A stretch of 64,000 nucleotides of DNA from Ipomoea triloba (taxonomy: Eukaryota; Streptophyta; Magnoliopsida; Solanales; Convolvulaceae), in NCBI RefSeq assembly GCF_003576645.1, contig NC_044916.1, positions 572,940 to 636,939 on the forward strand, given 5' to 3'. The notes under the pieces are model-generated. The model was not told the origin of the DNA. It saw only the letters and a program-made list of their open reading frames with translations, and searched no databases. The position numbers were made by a program, and so were the translations under genes. This document shows positions 1-11,799 of the stretch, piece by piece. Every line of letters starts with the position of its first letter. Position 1 is the first letter of the stretch.

Positions 1-315
1 AATTTTTGAACCAAACACACCCTTTATGAAGTTTAAGGTATTAATTAAGTCAATTTCGAATCGACCTATGCACGGTTAGATTTGTCCCTCTCTTACACTC
101 CAATAGTCCAATGATCGAGTTGATCAATAAATTAGGTTGTTGGCGCTCTTATCTTATCCAAAAATTTTAAAACCCTAAAAAATCAAACTGCAGAATATAA
201 TGCATTTAAAATAATGCAACCAATTAAATCCATGTCTGCATGCAACTTGCACGTAGACGTACCCTTTAAATGCAGCCATGCCCGAGCTCGATCATTCAAT
301 TCAATGCAGGAAGAA

Positions 316-3300
316 ATGGAGATTCTTTACAACTCCACTGCACTTCTCTTTGCATTTATACTTTCAACGTTTCTATACAAATTCCTAGATTGGGTATGGG
401 TGAAGCCAAGGAGGATACAAAGGGTGCTTAGGCACCAAGGTTTTTCCGGCAATTCTTACAAGCCATTGATCGGAGATTTGGTAGAAATCGGAGTTTGCAC
501 CTTAAAAGCAAACCGCGCCGGCCCTTTGGACAATCTTTCCGACGACATCTCCACTCGCATTCTCCCATTTCTTCATGATGCTATCCAACGCTATGGTTCG
601 TCACCCACCAATATTCTTAGCTTTTTCAAGAACTAACGCTTAATTAATATGCATGCATGTTTCGTGTTAATTAAAAGTTTCTGAAATGCTGGGCGTCTGT
701 CGGGTTGGTCGAATTCAGCCCCTACTCGATTCGAGACTTGGCGTTGTGGTTAAATAGTTAATGGTCGGTCACCTACTTAACACCAATTGGGTTTAAGTAT
801 GGATGACAACCAACTAAAGAACTCTGCGGTTAAGGGTGCTTGACTTACAGCAGGATGGGTGACTTGAGCCAAGGTGAATCAATGGCGAGGCGAAAGTTGA
901 GTCCAGTCCCAGATGGGATGTGGGCCTAAGGGCCAAGTCCAGTCCCGGGAGGGATGATGGGCGTAGAGGCTGACATGTGCTTGGAGGGAATTATTGGATG
1001 TCGGTCCGATTGACCGACTTCAGCCCCTGCCGACGGTGGCTCTGTCTGCTGGGTTGACCGACTTCAGTTCGTGCGGACAGTGGCGCTGAAGTTTAACATG
1101 GAGAGATGTGGTTAAATGGTTAATGTCCATTTACTTATTGTCAATTGGTTTTAAGTAGGGGATGACAATCAAATAACCAAAAACATATGTATGACCCTTG
1201 GGAAGTAATTAAGTATAGTACAGTGTTAAGATTTAACATGAAATTTTTACCAAATTTTAACATGTTTATGTATAGGCAAGAGACCTATTATGTGGTTTGG
1301 AACAACACCCGCCGTGATCATCTTAGAGCCGGAATTGATTAAGGAAATGCTCGCAAATTACACCACTTTCCACAAGCCAAATCAGACGGCAATGTTGGAG
1401 GTGGCAAAAGGACTATTTGCCTGTGAAGCAGACAGATGGCCGATGAACAGAAGAATTATCAACCCAGCTTTCCACATGGAGAAGTTGAAGGTTTATCTAT
1501 ATACTTTAATCCAGCCTATAATTTACTAGTTAAATACTTGAGTTAATGTCATCTAGTCCTCGAGTATTAACCATGTCACATTTATATTATTATGTTATAT
1601 TATTGTTTTAGTAATAGTTTGTATTTTCAGTCAATTGTCAGTATCTACAGCCTAGGAGAGTTTAGTGCCAACTCTCATATAGGTACTGCATCTCTGTTAT
1701 TCAGTTATTGTATTGGAAAACCTACGTTCATCTCGAGTATAGTGATTTTGACATGTTTAGTCCTAAATTTTCAATTTGATCACATGTGGCCCTTTGTTTC
1801 TCAAATTGTTATTATTCGTGGTTCAAATTAACCATCCATGGTCTTTCAATTTTCAAAAATTGTTACCATTCGGGGTTCAAATTAACTATTCATGGTTTTT
1901 CAACTTTCAAAATTTAATCAGTGGTCCTCTTGGAAGGACCACAAGTGGTTAAAATTTGATAGTAGAAGGATTATGAGTGGTTAACTTGGACCACAGATGG
2001 TAACAATTTGAAAGTTGAAAAATCATGGAGGGTAACAATTTGAAAGTCGAATGACCAAGGGTGGTCAAATTGAAAGTGTAAGACTAAATTTGACAAACCA
2101 CTATACTCTCGGAGTATCCGAGATGATATTAACTCTTAAATACTTTTTTGAGTGACGAGCCGAGGGAAACCAGTAGGACCACAAGGGAGGCATTGGTTAA
2201 ATCTCGCATTATGATTCTAATTGACAAAGAATTACAATGGTGTAAATAAGTTAAGGCTGTCATAGTTCACTCACTCAAACCAAAAAGGTCAATAAACGAC
2301 CATTGCAAACCTTGTGATTATGTTATCAAATTAATAATCTGACCAATTTAATCGGCACTACTAAATACTTTGTAATATTGAATATTTTTTTCCTGTCTTA
2401 TTATGTATAGGTTATGGTACCTGCATTCTGTGAAAGCATTGGTGAGCTGTTGGATAAATGGGACAACATCGTAAAACCAGAGGGGTCGGAGGTCAACGTT
2501 TGGCCATATGTTAACATCTTCACAAGCGATGCGATTGCACGGACGGCTTTTGGCAGCAACTTTGAAGAAGGAAGAAACATATTCAGCAATCTTGCAGAGC
2601 TCGCTATGCTCATCCATGAGCTTGGACCATTCGCCTTCATCCCACAATATTGGTACGTTAACTTTTCTTATTTTAAATATATAGTCTTAATTCTCGATTT
2701 GATTTACTATTCCCTATGTCCTATTTTGTGTGACCAGATTTAATTCAAGTTGTTTACGTATATCTTCATACTAGGTGCAAGCAAGTGCCTAGGTGCTAAC
2801 ATGTGAATACATAAGTGCTCCTTACACAAAAATATAAAATGAATCATATGCTATTTAAAAAGTTTACTCAACTAATATGTAGTGTGATGGTATAGTCATA
2901 AGATTAGTGGTAGGGGCACTGATTCTTTGAGCTGAAAATGATTAGAAAAGCATATAACAAATATTACCTTGTAAAGAATCATTAGTGTTTTAAAAAAAAG
3001 TATAAAAAATAGTAAAAACGCGGCATAATAATCAGTTGTACTTTTACACATGATGTACACGCGTTCTTAAATGCACTGTTACACATCATTAGATGTACTT
3101 GGTAGTTTTACAATTTAATTTTTCTTAATATTTAAGTTTAATATATTAGTATATAAAAGCCAATATATAATAAAAGAAAACAAGCAAACAAGAATAGTGA
3201 ACATACTTGTAAAGATAAGAATAACAATTATTTTTGCTTATATATGTGTTGGGGTGTGATTTGGAGAGTTACGTTAATTTAGCATCATGTTATTGAAACG

Positions 3301-5063
3301 TGGCGTAAATATAGATAAATAAATTTATACCTTCACTACTAATTATAATTTTTGAAGTGATAAGCGCTTATCCTAATTATACTGTACTCCAGGGTTTTGC
3401 CAACTAGGATGAAAATGAAGATACAAAGAAAGAGGAGGCAAGTGAGAGGGTTAGTACGAGAAGTTGTGTTGAAGAGAATGGAGGAGGTGAGAGCAGGCAA
3501 GGCTGCAGCAAGCGCAACAGATCTACTAGGAATATTGTTAGAATCAAACCTCGAAGAAACCAAAAATGGAAACATGAAGAAGGGGTTGAGTATCGAAGAA
3601 GTAATAGAAGAGTGCAAATTGTTCTACCTTGGGGGCCAAGAAACCATTACCAACTTTATTACATGGAGCTTAATTTTCTTGGGTAAACACTTGGAGTGGC
3701 AACAACGACTTAGGGATGAAATCATACAAGTCCTTGGGGTGGCCAATATCCAATCTCTTGACTTTTCCAAGTTGAATCAACTCAAAATTGTAAGTATATA
3801 TATGCATACTCTTTTTTGTGTTCATGTTGAGACTCATATGGATCCGACACAAGTCACGTTAGGTAGAGTTTTACTCTTTGATCTAGGAGAAAGCTCGCAA
3901 TTTCTGTCAGAAAAAGTTTTTTGAATGAAACCTATTTTGTGACCTTAGTCAATAAAGAATTGAACTAAAAAAATTATAAATTAGATTAGGTTTATTGCCT
4001 ACATAAACCAAAACTTCAAGGATCTAAATCAAACTTAGATTGTCTATATTTGATCGGTTCAAACAAAAACAAACTCTCAGTACCCTAGTCAGAGTTACAA
4101 CTCTACAAGGGCCCACATGGGCAGCTCAGTTGGTTGTGAAGTTTAGGAACAATGACCTGTGATCGAGTCTCACCAGCGACAGTGTGGAGCAACCTCTCAA
4201 AGTGAAGGGGCTCTTTGTGTGAAGTAAGCAAATGTTTAGCTTCTGTATTCAGCTTAGTTACTATGATTTATATATCCTCACATATGCTCTGTCGGGGATC
4301 CTTGGAGTTGGGGATTCAACCTTTGTTCAGCTGAATTACCATGATTTATATCCTTCCAGATGCTCTGTCGGGGTCCTTGGGGTTGGGGATTCAACCTTTT
4401 GGGAACAAATAAAGAACTAGTTTATGTGTTTAGCTGAATTAACATGATTTATATCCTCTTAGATGCTCTGTTGGGTGCCTTGGGGTTGGGAATTCAACCT
4501 AAAACTATAAGGACCTAAACCAGTCTAGATTGCTCTTGATTGGTTCAAACTTCAAACCAAGAAGGCTAATAGATAGCCAACCAATTTGAGTGGAGATTGT
4601 AAATTTCTCATTTGTTTTTCTGGAACTTTTGCAGATGAACATGGTACTCAACGAGGTTCTGAGGCTGTATCCACTTGCTCCAGCACTGCACCGCGAGACT
4701 CGCGAAGACACAAAACTAGGAAACATCATGTTACCCGCAGGAGTGAACATTCTGGTGCCATTACCTTCATTGCACCGCAACAAGGATCTGTGGGGTGACG
4801 ATGCACTAGAGTTCAAACCAGAGAGGTTCAAAGATGGGATTGCAAAGGCATCCAAAACCTTAGGTGTCTATTACCCATTCAGTGGCGGACCGCGAACGTG
4901 TATTGGTCAAAACTACGCATTGGTTGAAACCAAGGTTGCATTGGCAGCAATCTTACAACGTTTCAGCTTTCAGCTTTCTCCATCTTATAAGCATGATCCT
5001 AAGTTGATTTTAACTCTTCAGCCTGGTTCAAATGAGGCCAATTTGATATTACGCAAGCTATAA
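316..5063 (+). CDS. Cytochrome P450, CYP72A-like, five exons
   Basis: Five exons join into an intact 520-residue frame: 316-595, 1276-1490, 2411-2652, 3393-3789 and 4635-5063, with GT/AG at each junction and matching phases. The protein has an N-terminal membrane anchor (about residues 5-25), the I-helix oxygen-binding motif GGQET (326-330), the K-helix ExxR as EVLR (385-388), PERF (440-443) and the heme loop FSGGPRTCIG with axial Cys 467. Exon structure, length and the N-terminal QGFSGNSYKPLIGDL stretch fit CYP72A of the CYP72 clan, ER-bound monooxygenases acting on terpenoids, iridoids or hormones. The substrate cannot be read from sequence. An in-frame ATG at 304 would add four residues; 316 is preferred because it gives the usual short anchor. 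Introns 2 and 4 carry repeats. Confidence 0.93.
680..1170. repeat. Repetitive sequence inside P450 intron 1
   Basis: The intron contains internal near-repeats: a phrase like gtggttaaatNgttaatg near 753 and 1108, and ttggtcgaattcagcccct or gaccgacttcag near 704, 1011 and 1055. It is more GC-rich than the flanking intron. I cannot assign it to an element family; no coding potential is seen. Confidence 0.4.
1731..2116. repeat. Foldback MITE-like element in P450 intron 2
   Basis: The ends are inverted copies of each other: ctcgagtatagtgatttt at the left, and at the right accactatactctcggag, which reads as its imperfect reverse complement. The interior is a long imperfect palindrome centred near 1935, where tggtcctcttggaaggacca forms the tip. 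The same family occurs at 5461-5858, just downstream of the gene. No coding capacity is seen. It looks like a non-autonomous inverted-repeat element. Confidence 0.65.
4108..4500 (+). mobile_element. tRNA-derived SINE-like element with three 3' repeats, in P450 intron 4
   Basis: A likely RNA polymerase III A box (gcagctcagttggtt, about 4121) and B box (gatcgagtctca, about 4161) lie 40 bp apart, as in tRNA-derived plant SINEs. They are followed by three imperfect direct repeats (about 4231-4323, 4323-4400 and 4426-4500), each with atgctctgtcggg, ccttggRgttggg and attcaacct. The repeats may be tail amplification or three truncated insertions. Confidence 0.5.
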
Positions 5064-5258
5064 GTTGTTTGTTTTACATGTGGTTGGTGTGACTATGTTA
5101 GCTTCGATTTACTAGAAAACTCGTGGCTGCTACTCGAAGTTGTGCTTGTTGTGCTTGGGTGAAATTCGTAGCTATGTTTACTATTTGTCATAAAAGTGAT
5201 GGAGATTAAGTTTTAATATGAACACAAGGACTGTAAAAGTTTGCTATATCATCTGTTG

Positions 5259-5264
5259 AATAAA
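5259..5264 (+). terminator. Candidate polyadenylation signal of the P450 gene
   Basis: An AATAAA lies about 195 bp after the P450 stop codon in AT-rich sequence, a plausible distance for a plant 3'UTR. It is one of several A-rich candidates and has no transcript support here. Confidence 0.4.
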
Positions 5265-5460
5265 ATATTTGTGATGTAATGTTTTTCAAATATGTAATTT
5301 CAACAATTTTAAGGTATTGACAGTTTTGAATTATGTTCTGTACCGAAAGATACTGGTGTATATTAAAGTGGATATTTCTAGTAGGTCAAGAGTAGACGAT
5401 TAAAAAATCCACACAAAATATAATTAAGACTTTATGTAACAATAATGGAGTTAAGCCCTC

Positions 5461-5858
5461 TGAATATAGTGATCGTTTAGTCTTAAACTTTTAAATTGAT
5501 TCGTGATCTTTCGACTTTCAAATTGTTATAATTGATGATCTAAGTTAACCGCTCATGATCCTTCAACTTTCAAAATGTAACTAGTTGTGGTCCTCCTAGA
5601 AGGACCAGGCAGTTAAACTTTCAAATTGACTTGTGTTTTTTCAACTTTCAAATATTTATCATTCATGATCCAAGTTAACCACCCATCAAATTTTAACCGT
5701 CCATGGTCATTCTAGCAGGACCATGACTGGCTACATTTTGAAAGTTAAAAGACCATGGGTGATTAACTTGGATCGCGGATAATAACAATTTGAAAATCAA
5801 AGAACCAATGGTCAATATGAAAGTTTAGGATTAAATATGACAAAATCACTGTATTTGG
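5461..5858. repeat. Second copy of the foldback MITE seen in P450 intron 2
   Basis: It begins with tgaatatagtgatcgtttag and ends with caaaatcactgtatttgga, imperfect inverted copies of each other. The inside is a palindrome with the tip ggtcctcctagaaggacc near 5600 and repeats of the phrase tttcaactttcaaa or its complement. It clearly shares sequence with 1731-2116. It lies in the gap between the P450 gene and the next gene. Confidence 0.65.
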
Positions 5859-6159
5859 AACTAAACAATAATGAGATCGTCAAGCGAAATTTTAGTCAAT
5901 GGCTTGGTCACACGCACTTCATATATCTCCAACACACTTAACCACAAGTACTAAATATAAACAGAATGTGAAGAAAAAAAAAAAAACCAGCAAAAACAGC
6001 AAAGTTTTCCTAAGCTACCAACATCCTAGAAACCACAAACAATCATTTCAAGTTCAGTCAGAAACTGACTACAAATTCCCTTCTGCACACGTGAGATGTT
6101 AAAAGCTAATGCCTAAAGTTATGTTGAAAGCTCAGTTCTTCAGTTCATGGTGAAATGCT

Positions 6160-8911
6160 TCAGACTTGGCTGCTGCTTCTAATTCTGCTAGACCGCCTGA
6201 CAGGTGTAATAATTTCTTCACCTCCACCACTTCTCTATAACAACAAAGAAAATAGCCATAGAAAAAAAAAACAACATTTTTAGACTAAAAAAACAACATT
6301 TTTAGAGTACTAAAAAAACAACATTTTTAGACTGCTGGACTTACATGCTTGATTGGGATCCTTTCATAGGTGGTGAAACTTCCATAAGAAGGCGATGGCG
6401 AACCGAGAGAGTAATCTGAAGAAGCAGCAACTGACTCCCTTCTCGAACTGCTGCTTTTGCTCGGTTTTCTTTCCTGTTTCTGAGCTCTGCTGGTTTTCAT
6501 TGCAGCATCCTTTCTGCTGTGAGATGTGCTCACTTCAAAGCTGCTCATTTCCGAGGGGCAAGACTCTGCAACAACATCGGCTTCTGGTTCCCAATCCTTG
6601 GAAGATTGTTTCTCTTCCACTATGTGCTTTGCAGAAGCTGATGATACTAGGTTCTTGGGCAAACATGGATCAGCAGGATTGTTCTTTTGTTTGAGAAAGA
6701 CGAACGCTGCAACTGCCACTGCGCCTAGTAAAAACGATGAAATTCCCAGGATTGTAGAACTCCTTTGCTGAATTGTAGATGCCAGCATTTCTGAAGTTGA
6801 GGGTTTCTCAACACGAAAATCATCAATTTTACTCTCGAGATTGGCATCCAACAAAGCGGTTTCAAGTTCAGTATGGGGATTTGCATTATCGTCGCCCTGG
6901 AATTTAACCACTTCGACTACTTCAGGCTGAATATCAGTGGGTGTAGCAGCTTCGGTTTTGATATCGAAGTCCTTTGAGGCAGCAGCAACTAAGTCATCAG
7001 CTTTAACAGAATCATAGCGAGAAGCCATGAGCTCTTGCTTTTGATTCTGACCATCCTCTACTTCTAACACAAAACTTTCTTTAGATTCCATTTCCATGTT
7101 GGCACCAAAATCAGAATAAACCTCTCCTTCATATGCTTCAGCAGAGCCAACATCTTCTTCAACCTCATTCTCCAATTCAAATTCAGCCTCTTCAGCTTTG
7201 GCATTATCCTCTTTAACCTCAATCTCAAACTCAAGTTTTTCCCCAAATTCCATTTCACTGCTGTCACCAAATCCAGGGTTTTCATCATCTTCTTCTTCAG
7301 ATCCTTCAACATCAGACTCAACATCCTCATCCACCTCATCTTCTTCAACTTTTTCTACCATTTTCTCAGGTTCTATATCATTGTCCAACTCATCATCTTC
7401 TTCCAATTCCTCAAACTCTCTATCCTCTTCTAACTCCCATTTACTACCCCCTTCAAGATCAGCAGTGATGTCTACAAACTGTACTGGACTAAAACCCGAA
7501 CTCCCCTTCAACTGATCATTCAAAGTAGATTGAAACAACACAGAAATTTGTGATCCCAAGTAAGAGATATTGGTGAGTTTCAAATCTTTGACTCCATAAC
7601 CATTGAGGATTGGAGAATCAGTCACTGAGATTGATAAACAAGCAATCATGACAAGGAAAATAGTATAAAACAACTTCGAATGGATATAGAATCTACGTTT
7701 CGTTTCCTTTCTTACATCTGGGATTTCCTCAGCCATTTCATCAGTACCAGGCATGCTAACAGGAAGTGCTACTTCAGAATCTAGCTCTTCTACCCCTTCT
7801 GTTTCATCAATTTCTGGTTCTAGTACTACCTCCTCCTCCAAAGACTTAACTACCACTACCTCTTCCTCTGAAAACTTAGGCTCTTCAACCACTTCAGTTT
7901 CTTCAACTGCAGATTCTACTACAACCTCTGCCTCTGAAGAAGAAGAATCCTCAGATTCCTTCTGAGAATCTTCCATCTGAGACTCAGAGTCAGAGTTCTC
8001 AGACACAATTTCAGACATAAAACTCTCATCTAGCAGCTTAGGCTCCCCCATATCACCACCCTTATCCAAACTTCTAAGAACATCAATTCTTGGATTTGGT
8101 CTGTAGTGAAGAAACTGAGGCCTAGGAGAAAGGTAATTAGTCTTGGGATCATAAGGGCTGGGAGATGGATCAGCATCAAGTGGAGCTATATTAGTACTAG
8201 GAGAAGACAAAGTGGAACAAGAACTTATGTTCTTTAAGGATGTTTCAGCAGTGAAACAATCGGAGTCTGTTACTACTGTCTCGGATAATGAATCAGAAAC
8301 ATTTTCACAATATAAAGGTACCTCAGCAAATTTTACCCTTTTCAAGGCTTTTGTAACTGGAAGAACATCCTCCTTATGGTCCAGAATGCCCGTAATCTCG
8401 GGCTTTGGCTTCGAATATTCCGTAGATTCTGAAGAAATCGATGAAAAGAACGTAGCTTTACCGTCACACAACGTGATTGAAGACCGAACAGGCTCATTTC
8501 TGTCCACCAAGACCTTCTTCTTGGGCGATGCGCAGATCTTGGAAGCGGCGGAAATCGTCGGCGACATGAAATTCTTGGAGCCCTTCGCCGGTGACGGGAG
8601 TTTCGCCGCTCTTTCGTTTTCTTTCTCCGCGAAATCCTCCTCTTTCACCGGAAAACCCCTCCTTCCAGAATCTGAAAAATACCCAAATCCAAATAAAATC
8701 AAGAAACACTAATTTTTAAGAAATCTTGAAAAAAAGTTTTCTTGAATTCAAAAAGTTGAGTACCTGCAGGGCTATTAGCGGGCGTGATGGGGTTGAAGCT
8801 TCGCCTAGGGTTCGTGAGCGGAAAAGGGTTGGGAGAAGGGCTGCCACTGAAACTTCTTCTGTGTGGCCTTAACGGCACCGGGGACAGAGATCTATTGGAG
8901 GAGGTAGCCAT
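6160..8911 (-). CDS. Acidic membrane protein of unknown function, three exons
   Basis: Exons are 8764-8911 (ATG at 8911), 6345-8671 and 6160-6234, all minus strand with GT/AG borders and consistent phase, giving 849 residues. The N-terminus is Ser/Pro/Arg-rich and basic. Long Glu/Asp-rich tracts precede and follow a hydrophobic segment near residues 381-398, and a second one is near 688-708. The C-terminal end is Ser/Arg-rich and finishes ITPVRRSSRIRSSSQV; this comes from the 75-bp last exon, spliced after the donor at 6344. Without that exon the frame would read through to a stop at 6327. Two membrane segments and highly acidic soluble parts suggest an endomembrane or nuclear-envelope protein, but I do not recognise a characterised family and assign no function. 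Confidence 0.85.
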
Positions 8912-9335
8912 TGTTGATGGAGCAAGAGATGAGCAGACAAAAGGATGATTTCAAGTTTGGAAAAGTCTCGATCTTTGAAACGAAGCGGTGGTTTAATTTT
9001 AGGAAGATCTTGATTGATGATTGATGAATTGATAATAATGGATATGATTATGGAGATGGTCAAAATCAATTTTATTGGTTGAGTGTGGTAACGGCTAGTT
9101 TCCAATGTGAGGAGAGGGTTTTGGTGATTTGAATTTTGGGGTTTGTGACCGTTAGGGCAAATAAAGTAACTAATAAGTCCATTTGAGCCGTTTGACTGTC
9201 TTTTTGTTTTTGCCAAAGTGCCAATTGCAACATAAAAAAAGATAGAAGAAAAGGTTCAAATTCCTATTGCTTTGTTTTCAAAAAAAAAAATTCCTATTGC
9301 TTTGCAAACCTTTAAACAAACAAACAAACAAACAA
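8912..9335. other. 5' flank of the acidic membrane protein gene
   Basis: AT-rich upstream region of the minus-strand gene. A (CAAA)n microsatellite runs at about 9314-9338. No further gene is seen. Confidence 0.5.
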
Positions 9336-9339
9336 ACTT

Positions 9340-9690
9340 ACATTAGACCATCACACTAGTTGAATTTTTACACAATTTTTAAAAAAGTCATGTAGGAGAG
9401 AGACAAAAATGGGAGAGGAAAAGAAAAGAAAAAAAAAAGAATTTGACAATTAAAAAAAAAAAAAGAAAGAAACCAACGGTCTAAACGTCAGAGCGGCCAC
9501 TCTGACGCGCCCGCTGAGGGTGCGAAGTGCGCCAAACGCACAATTCCGGCGATTTTTTTCTTCTTCTCATGTTTTGCAATAGAAAAGTTTGGCTAAAATC
9601 TATGCTTTCCATCAGCCAAAAACCAAATGTTTAAATTGTTATTGTTCCAAAAACCTTCAAAAGTGCATTGGTGTGGATGCCCTTAGAGAA
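9340..9690. repeat. Possible MITE between the acidic protein gene and the MADS genes
   Basis: The left side (acattagaccatcacactag) and the right side (attggtgtggatgcccttag) are imperfect inverted matches. The pattern 'gtgtggatgccctta' is common at the ends of plant non-autonomous DNA elements. The interior has a GC-rich patch (9478-9550) in otherwise A-rich DNA. The boundaries and target duplication are not resolved. Confidence 0.35.
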
Positions 9691-9699
9691 GTAAATGTA

Positions 9700-10990
9700 T
9701 AGATGTACTTTGATGGCATCTCATGCCTTACCCCTTTGAATCGTTGGTAGTCGATATGTCGTCGCATACCAACGCCATTTAACCAAAAAGCAATAAGGAA
9801 AAAAGAAAAACAAACAAACAAAAAAAACAATATTAAAAAAAAAAAATTGGCGGCCCCTTTGAATCACCCCACGCGCATGCATGTGAGGTGGTCCATGGCC
9901 CTGAAACGCGGTGTTTTTTTCTTTCTTTCGATCTCTTGCAGAAAAACTTGTTTTTGCAAGTGAAAAAGTCGTAAAAAAAAAATCATAGCTCCAGTATTTT
10001 GGTTCGTAAAAACTCTCAAAAAATCATAGATGAGGAAGCCTAAAATGCGTGTCATTGATACATTCCATTTGATTTAAAGAAAAAGATATTCAACTAGCTT
10101 ATTTGGTATGAGTGATTGTGTACTCTCATACCTTAAGAAATGTCAAGTATTCATATTTATCTCGCCAATTCAAAAAGAACGACATTAATTACACCCATAC
10201 ACTCTCCATTTCCTACTATCAACTTTGAAATATATTCGAGTTGAAGGATCAAAATTCAACATTCTTTTATATTTTTTCTTGCAATTATTAATGTATGTAT
10301 CTCCTACTCCGTAATACATATACTTTAATGTAATACATTTAAGAGATTATGATAGCGGGATTTTTATTAGTAAAATACATTGTGATATTTATTTGTTAAT
10401 ACAATACATTTACATTGTTATTATACGTACTCTTAATCATATTCAGATATTATGTTCTTATATGTATGTTCCTTAAAAAACTATACTCCATGTTACTTTT
10501 TCATTTCAAATACAAATAATATTGTAAATATTATCATTTCTAACTCCCCCTTCCCGCCCAAAAAAAAAAAAAGAAAAAGAAAAAAAGAAATTGCTCGAGT
10601 TTGGGATGGTATTTACTATTTAGCCTACATTGTACAAAACGGTGGTCATAAAACATCATTACTTTTTTAGGAATAACAAAATGACAAGTCGTAGATAAAT
10701 TTTTGACTACTTTTACAAATTAAGTATTCAAATTCGTACCAAACATTATCGTTTTTATTCATTAATCACATATTAACGGGTTCAGACCAAAGGGATTAAA
10801 TTTTGTACCTCAATTCATTTTTATTTCCTAATACAGTGTATTTCCAGTCCACGTAAAAGTTGGCCGGCCTATACAAATTAAGTAAATAATTATATTTAAT
10901 TTAAGGATGATCTAACCAAAACCAAAATGAGTACAGGTTGATTGTTCCAGGCAATTTTATATATTAAGAAATAAAATAAATAGCAATTCT
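9700..10990. other. AT-rich intergenic DNA
   Basis: Poly-A and A-rich runs (9780-9846 and 10558-10590) and no open frame with recognisable similarity. I see nothing functional here. Confidence 0.5.
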
Positions 10991-11114
10991 CAAAACCAGC
11001 TGAATAATCCTATAAATATATTTATGTTCTAAGCTTAGCAGAACATAATTTGTTTGGTTTCTGCTACTACAAGGTTAGATTTTTTGTAGATTATTCTATA
11101 TCGTTAGATTATTT
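10991..11114 (+). promoter_or_regulatory. Promoter and 5'UTR of AGL62-like gene 1
   Basis: A TATA-type sequence cctataaatata lies at about 11009-11020, about 95 bp before the ATG. The segment from caaaaccagctgaataatcc through the TATA box is repeated almost base for base at 13681-13735, in front of the decayed copy. The duplication therefore included the core promoter. Confidence 0.7.
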
Positions 11115-11795
11115 ATGGCGAAAACAAGTAAGGGCAGGCAAAGGGTTGAAATGGTGAAGATGCAGAACGAGAACAACCTTCAAGTCACTTTCTCGAAACG
11201 CCGGGCCGGACTTTTCAAGAAAGCCAGCGAGCTTTCGACCCTTTGCGGCGTCGATGTTGGGATTATCGTTTTCTCGCCGGGGAAGAAGGTTTTCTCGTTC
11301 GGCCACCCGAGCGTGGAGGCGGTGGTGGAGAGGTTTCTCGGCGGCGACGATGCGGCGGGTAACGGCGGCGGCGGCGTTGCGTCGACGACGGAGCAGCTGA
11401 TTGAGGCGCACCGGAACGCGAGAGTCCAGGAGCTGAGCGTGGAGCTGACGCGCCTAGAGGCGATGATTGTGTCGGAGAAGAAGAGGGGCGAGGCGATTGA
11501 TGAAGCCGCGGCGGCGAACCGTGAAGCTCAGGGATGGGTGAGAGGCTCTCACGATGAGCTCAGCTTGGAGCAGCTTCAAGCTTTGAAAAATGGAATGGAG
11601 AATTTGATGAGAGAAACTCATCAGAAAGCTCAGCAGCTTATGGCGATGCAGGGAAATAGTGGGTTCCCATTTAACCCATATGCATCTGGCGGCGTTTTTT
11701 CCGGCGGAGCTCTTCCTTTTAATAGTGGTGTCGCCGGAGCTCATCCATTCAATAGTGGTGGCGCCGCCGCAGCTTCATCAAGTAGCCACGGCTAG
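11115..11795 (+). CDS. AGL62-like type I (M-alpha) MADS-box transcription factor
   Basis: This is a single-exon frame of 226 residues. The MADS domain occupies about residues 1-60, with GRQRVEMVKMQNENNLQVTF, the KRR/LFKKASEL helix and the strand VGIIVFSPGKKVFSFGHPSV. A coiled-coil-prone region follows (about 95-180, starting LIEAHRNARVQELSVELTRL), then a Gly/Ala/Ser-rich tail. The absence of introns, the lack of a K domain and the AGL62/AGL61-type MADS sequence place it in M-alpha. AGL62 in Arabidopsis is nuclear, pairs with M-gamma proteins such as AGL80 and delays endosperm cellularisation; a reproductive role here is inferred from the family. It belongs to a local group with the decayed copy at 13793 and the gene at 16678. 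Confidence 0.92.
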   Translation: MAKTSKGRQRVEMVKMQNENNLQVTFSKRRAGLFKKASELSTLCGVDVGIIVFSPGKKVFSFGHPSVEAVVERFLGGDDAAGNGGGGVASTTEQLIEAHRNARVQELSVELTRLEAMIVSEKKRGEAIDEAAAANREAQGWVRGSHDELSLEQLQALKNGMENLMRETHQKAQQLMAMQGNSGFPFNPYASGGVFSGGALPFNSGVAGAHPFNSGGAAAASSSSHG

Positions 11796-11799
11796 GGAT

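Noticed and set aside
1592..1831. 79-residue frame in P450 intron 2
   Set aside because: It lies in the intron and runs into the foldback element, with no similarity to P450 or any family.
7198..7515. Ser-rich plus-strand frames opposite the acidic membrane protein (also 7753-7965 and 8212-8712)
   Set aside because: Antisense shadows of Glu/Asp codons. The minus strand has the spliced, full-length frame.
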